Assembly: GCA_900544375.1 (NCBI GenBank)
Contig: UQUZ01000026.1
Span: 1 to 34,648, forward strand
Direction: 5' to 3'
DNA length: 34,648 nt
Source of the DNA: an uncultured Oscillospiraceae bacterium
Lineage (GTDB): Bacteria; Bacillota; Clostridia; Oscillospirales; Acutalibacteraceae
The position numbers and the translations under genes are program-made. Under the pieces are notes generated by a model. The model was given only the letters and a program-made list of their open reading frames with translations. It had not been told where the DNA came from and ran no database searches. Below, one piece after another: positions 32,494 to 34,648 of this stretch. Every line of letters starts with the position of its first letter. The first letter of the stretch is position 1.

Positions 32494-33084
32494 TTAGAAT
32501 CCATTTTCCACCACTGGGGCATCCAAAACCACCTTTGCGCCGTCAAGGGCTGAAAGCGCATTAGTTTTAAAGGTCTCTATCAGCTCGTCTGCTCCATACG
32601 CAGTAAGCACATACTGGCCGTCCACATCAATTACCACCATCGTATCCGGCATACCGCACATCCACTGCTTGGCCAAAACATTCTCCTTTACCGCCTCGGA
32701 GAATTCCTCCACTTGAACCCCGCTTTTCAGACGATAGGCGGCGCCGGTAAAAGTATTCGCGTTCATCATGTGAACCATAGAAGCGGCGTCGTCTATGTTG
32801 GCTGCCTCGCTTTCCGGCAGTCCAAGGGTCATATCCAGTTCCTCGGTTTTTGAAATATCAAACGCGCCAGGAACTTCCGAAGTCAAATTTTCAGAGTCTC
32901 CGCCGCCAATAGGAAATTTCTGCTCCTCCGTATAGGTATCAATCACCGTTTCCAGGACTTGAACCGCGCTGGTATAGCTGGAATCAGGAGCTGAGCCGCC
33001 GTTCTGCGCATCGCTTTGGCCTCCGCACCCAGCCAAAGAAATTGCCATTACCATTCCGACAAGACAAATAAACATTTTTTTCAT
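32494..33084 (-). CDS. Putative secreted lipoprotein, unknown family
   Basis: The 196-residue protein has a lipoprotein signal (MKKMFICLVGMVMAISLAGC) with lipobox LAGC and the acylated cysteine at residue 20. A Gly/Ser/Asp-rich linker follows, then a soluble domain with ETVIDTYTEEQKFPIGGGDS, DDAASMVHMMNANTFTGAAY and VVIDVDGQYVLTAYGADELI. The latter half has the alternating pattern of a small alpha/beta domain. I recall similar lipoproteins in gut Clostridia but no established function; the name DUF4358-like is possible but not demonstrated. It follows the anti-sigma-like gene by 27 nt, so it is probably in the sigma operon and may belong to its signal path. Confidence 0.8.
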   Translation of the reverse strand: MKKMFICLVGMVMAISLAGCGGQSDAQNGGSAPDSSYTSAVQVLETVIDTYTEEQKFPIGGGDSENLTSEVPGAFDISKTEELDMTLGLPESEAANIDDAASMVHMMNANTFTGAAYRLKSGVQVEEFSEAVKENVLAKQWMCGMPDTMVVIDVDGQYVLTAYGADELIETFKTNALSALDGAKVVLDAPVVENGF

Positions 33085-33111
33085 ACCGACATTCTCCTAT
33101 CATCTTAATTA

Positions 33112-33693
33112 TTATTGTGTCCCGTTTTTTTGAAGGATGTACCCACCGCTGCCGCTCACGGAAAGCGTATAAGTAAACCGCTCAGCCTCTGTTGCAAGCA
33201 CCAATAAAAGATCAGAATTGTCCGACTGGGAAAGATCCCAATAAAGCGCCGCTTTCCCTGAAAGCTCCACTTCCCTCCCTGATCCTAACAGCATGCCTTC
33301 CGCGTCAAACGCGCTTAGCTCTCCGCCCGAGACGGAAACCTTTGTCCTTTCCGCCGTTTCCAGCTCTAAAGGAATCCCGCTGGGAACGCTGTCTCTGACC
33401 AGCGCCGCAGACTGCGGCATGTCCGCCGCAATCACAGCTGGTTCGCCTTCAACAGGTACCCCTTGATACAAAAGCGCAGCATCCTTTTGATTCCAAAAGG
33501 AAAATGAAACCGCTAGGCAGAAAACCGCCGCGCAAGCCACAGCGGCTATCGGACGAAGCATAGCATTCTTCGATCTGTGATTGGAACCTGGAGAACTTAG
33601 CTCTGGGTTCAAGCGCATTACCTTTTCCCGGAGTTCCTCTGGCGCTTTGATATTTCGATAGGCTTCTATAGACTGTTTATCAAACATGCTCAT
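33112..33693 (-). CDS. Anti-sigma factor-like membrane protein
   Basis: The 193-residue protein has a short cytoplasmic N-terminal segment (MSMFDKQSIEAYRNIKAPEE) followed by one membrane helix at about 47-67 (IAAVACAAVFCLAVSFSFW) and an extracytoplasmic domain with beta-rich sequence. Its start overlaps the ECF sigma gene stop by 4 nt (ATGA), the classic arrangement of sigma and anti-sigma. No zinc-binding HxxxCxxC anti-sigma domain is visible, so it would be of a non-ZAS type, or a membrane sensor of other design. The identity rests mainly on the gene context and topology. Confidence 0.75.
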   Translation of the reverse strand: MSMFDKQSIEAYRNIKAPEELREKVMRLNPELSSPGSNHRSKNAMLRPIAAVACAAVFCLAVSFSFWNQKDAALLYQGVPVEGEPAVIAADMPQSAALVRDSVPSGIPLELETAERTKVSVSGGELSAFDAEGMLLGSGREVELSGKAALYWDLSQSDNSDLLLVLATEAERFTYTLSVSGSGGYILQKNGTQ

Positions 33694-34172
33694 CCCTCCG
33701 CTCCAAGAAGCTCTTTCAATCTTTGCCTGCCGCGTGCCAAACGCATCTTGGCCGCCGGAATTGAGATGCGCAGGCAGCTTGCCGTTTCCTCTACAGATAA
33801 ACCTTCCAAATAATGGAGGACCATCACTGCGTGCAGCTTATCCGGCAGCTTTCGAATGGCAGCCAGCAGTTCAAAGGCCGCCGGATCATCCGCTGCGGTG
33901 AGATGCTCCGCGTCTTCTAAAGGAATATACCGGCGAACCGCATTGCGGCGCTGGAGGTCTCGGCATTTATTGATGGTTACACGCAGCATCCACGCACGTT
34001 CATGAGAACCGTCCTGGAAGGAGGGCCGCTTTGCCAAATAAGCAGCAAACACATCATGAACAATATCCTGAGCGTCCTCCGTATGGCTGACATAGGTCAG
34101 TGCCGTACGGAACAGCATATCTGAGTATGTTTCATAAAGCGATGCTAGGTCAACTGCTTTTCCGTGACGCAA
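33690..34172 (-). CDS. ECF-family RNA polymerase sigma factor
   Basis: This is a 160-residue extracytoplasmic-function sigma factor that redirects RNA polymerase in response to envelope or environmental signals. Region 2 spans about 9-75 with LYETYSDMLFRTALTYVSHT and EDAQDIVHDVFAAYLAKRP, and region 4 about 100-155 with VMVLHYLEGLSVEETASCLR and ISIPAAKMRLARGRQRLKEL, a helix-turn-helix of sigma-70 type. The start codon is TTG at 34172, 8 nt after AGGAGG (34181-34186). It is cotranscribed with the overlapping anti-sigma-like gene. A GTGACC-16-CGTG motif upstream suggests autoregulation. Confidence 0.93.
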   Translation of the reverse strand: MRHGKAVDLASLYETYSDMLFRTALTYVSHTEDAQDIVHDVFAAYLAKRPSFQDGSHERAWMLRVTINKCRDLQRRNAVRRYIPLEDAEHLTAADDPAAFELLAAIRKLPDKLHAVMVLHYLEGLSVEETASCLRISIPAAKMRLARGRQRLKELLGAEG

Positions 34173-34194
34173 TCTTTTTACCTCCTATATAATA

Positions 34195-34220
34195 CACGTA
34201 TGAAAACACCGCCAGGTCAC
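34195..34220 (-). promoter_or_regulatory. Candidate ECF autoregulatory promoter
   Basis: The minus strand has GTGACC (34215-34220), a 16-nt spacer and CGTG (34195-34198), which resembles ECF-type promoters (AAC-like -35 and CGT -10). It lies just upstream of the sigma gene, with transcription predicted to start near its ribosome binding site. A TATTAT at about 34188-34193 is an alternative sigma-A -10. Confidence 0.35.
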
Positions 34221-34329
34221 ATCAATGTAAATATTTTTTATTTTCGCCGCAATTAAGCCGGCAACGCGAAAAACATAAATATAAGCAAAAAGGCCCTAAT
34301 AAAATCCCAGTTTTTCTTTTTCAATAAAA

Positions 34330-34648
34330 TTATCCATTTTTATCAAAAGCCTTCAGCACAATCGCAATGATATCATAAAGAGCCTCAAGCTGGTCATCCG
34401 GCACGGCTTTAAGCAGCTCCACGATCCGGTGCAGCTGCGGCCTTGACTCCTCTTTTTCCGGCGCCCAAGCATTTTCGCTTTGTTGAGCTTTCTTTACGCC
34501 CTGAACAGGTTCATCGTTTTGAAGGCTTACTTTGCTTTCGTCCAGAATGGAGCCAGCTTTTACTAATTTGCGCAAAGCGTCAATCTCTGTATGACTGCTT
34601 TTGTTTGCCGCCCGTCTTCTTATGATTTCTGCCGGTATATCAAATTCA
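34330..34648 (-). CDS. C-terminal part of an unrecognised protein (5' end beyond window)
   Basis: The frame is open from the right window edge (codon at 34645-34647, reading EFDIPAEIIRRRAANKSSHT) to a stop at 34330, 105 residues. A TTG within it gives an 81-residue frame, but nothing supports initiation there. The C-terminal 35 residues are helical (RIVELLKAVPDDQLEALYDI) and the middle is polar and probably disordered. It may be a regulator's C-terminal domain; no family was recognised. Confidence 0.6.
   Translation of the reverse strand, partial: EFDIPAEIIRRRAANKSSHTEIDALRKLVKAGSILDESKVSLQNDEPVQGVKKAQQSENAWAPEKEESRPQLHRIVELLKAVPDDQLEALYDIIAIVLKAFDKNG

Overview
The window reads as chromosome of an anaerobic, low-to-moderate GC Firmicute, most likely a Clostridia member of the Oscillospirales type. 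This is inferred from the gene families: a nine-gene bacterial V-type ATPase operon, a multi-subunit sodium-pumping decarboxylase, BspA-like repeat protein, DUF4830 and MBOAT/DHHW proteins, AGGAGG-type ribosome binding sites and TTGACA/TATAAT promoters. No rRNA, tRNA, CRISPR array or insertion sequence was recognised.

Layout. 1-1.8 kb: the 5' part of recA (minus, cut by the window edge) with a sigma-A promoter and a LexA-type operator, an unexplained element bounded by a 16-bp perfect inverted repeat (1020-1205), and a small beta-rich protein gene. 1.9-10.9 kb: a V-ATPase operon on the minus strand in the Enterococcus hirae ntp order F-I-K-E-C-G-A-B-D. The proteolipid keeps the residues that bind Na+ in E. 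hirae. 11.1-18.3 kb: mostly single genes with their own promoters and terminators. They are a DUF4830 protein, a secreted leucine-rich-repeat protein, a secreted alpha/beta esterase, a divergent pair (GH123/DUF4091-like hydrolase and a TIM-barrel sugar isomerase), a decayed gene (17.1-17.9 kb) and a small membrane protein.

18.4-22.2 kb: a plus-strand operon for a Na+-translocating oxaloacetate decarboxylase (alpha, gamma-like, biotin carrier, beta) behind a structured leader. 22.2-27.6 kb: a minus-strand cassette of small secreted peptide, ABC ATPase, 880-residue FtsX-type permease and secreted papain-fold protease. A terminator lies between the peptide and the transporter. This is the best candidate here for an undescribed system, probably a bacteriocin/toxin-like export, immunity or sensing locus. 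27.7-34.6 kb: a membrane-anchored foldase with a parvulin domain, a DHHW/AlgX-like plus MBOAT O-acyltransferase pair, a lipoprotein, an anti-sigma-like membrane protein and its ECF sigma factor, and the C-terminal part of an unrecognised gene at the right edge.

How the parts fit. The decarboxylase and the V-ATPase both appear to use Na+, so the window carries two halves of a sodium circuit: one makes a Na+ gradient from oxaloacetate decarboxylation, the other interconverts Na+ gradient and ATP. In the V-ATPase operon the three subunits present in many copies per enzyme (K, A, B) are each preceded by a hairpin-rich gap of 120-130 nt, while most other junctions are tight. This suggests the operon encodes stoichiometry in its RNA structure. 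All functional statements are from reading the sequence and family knowledge; no database search was run.
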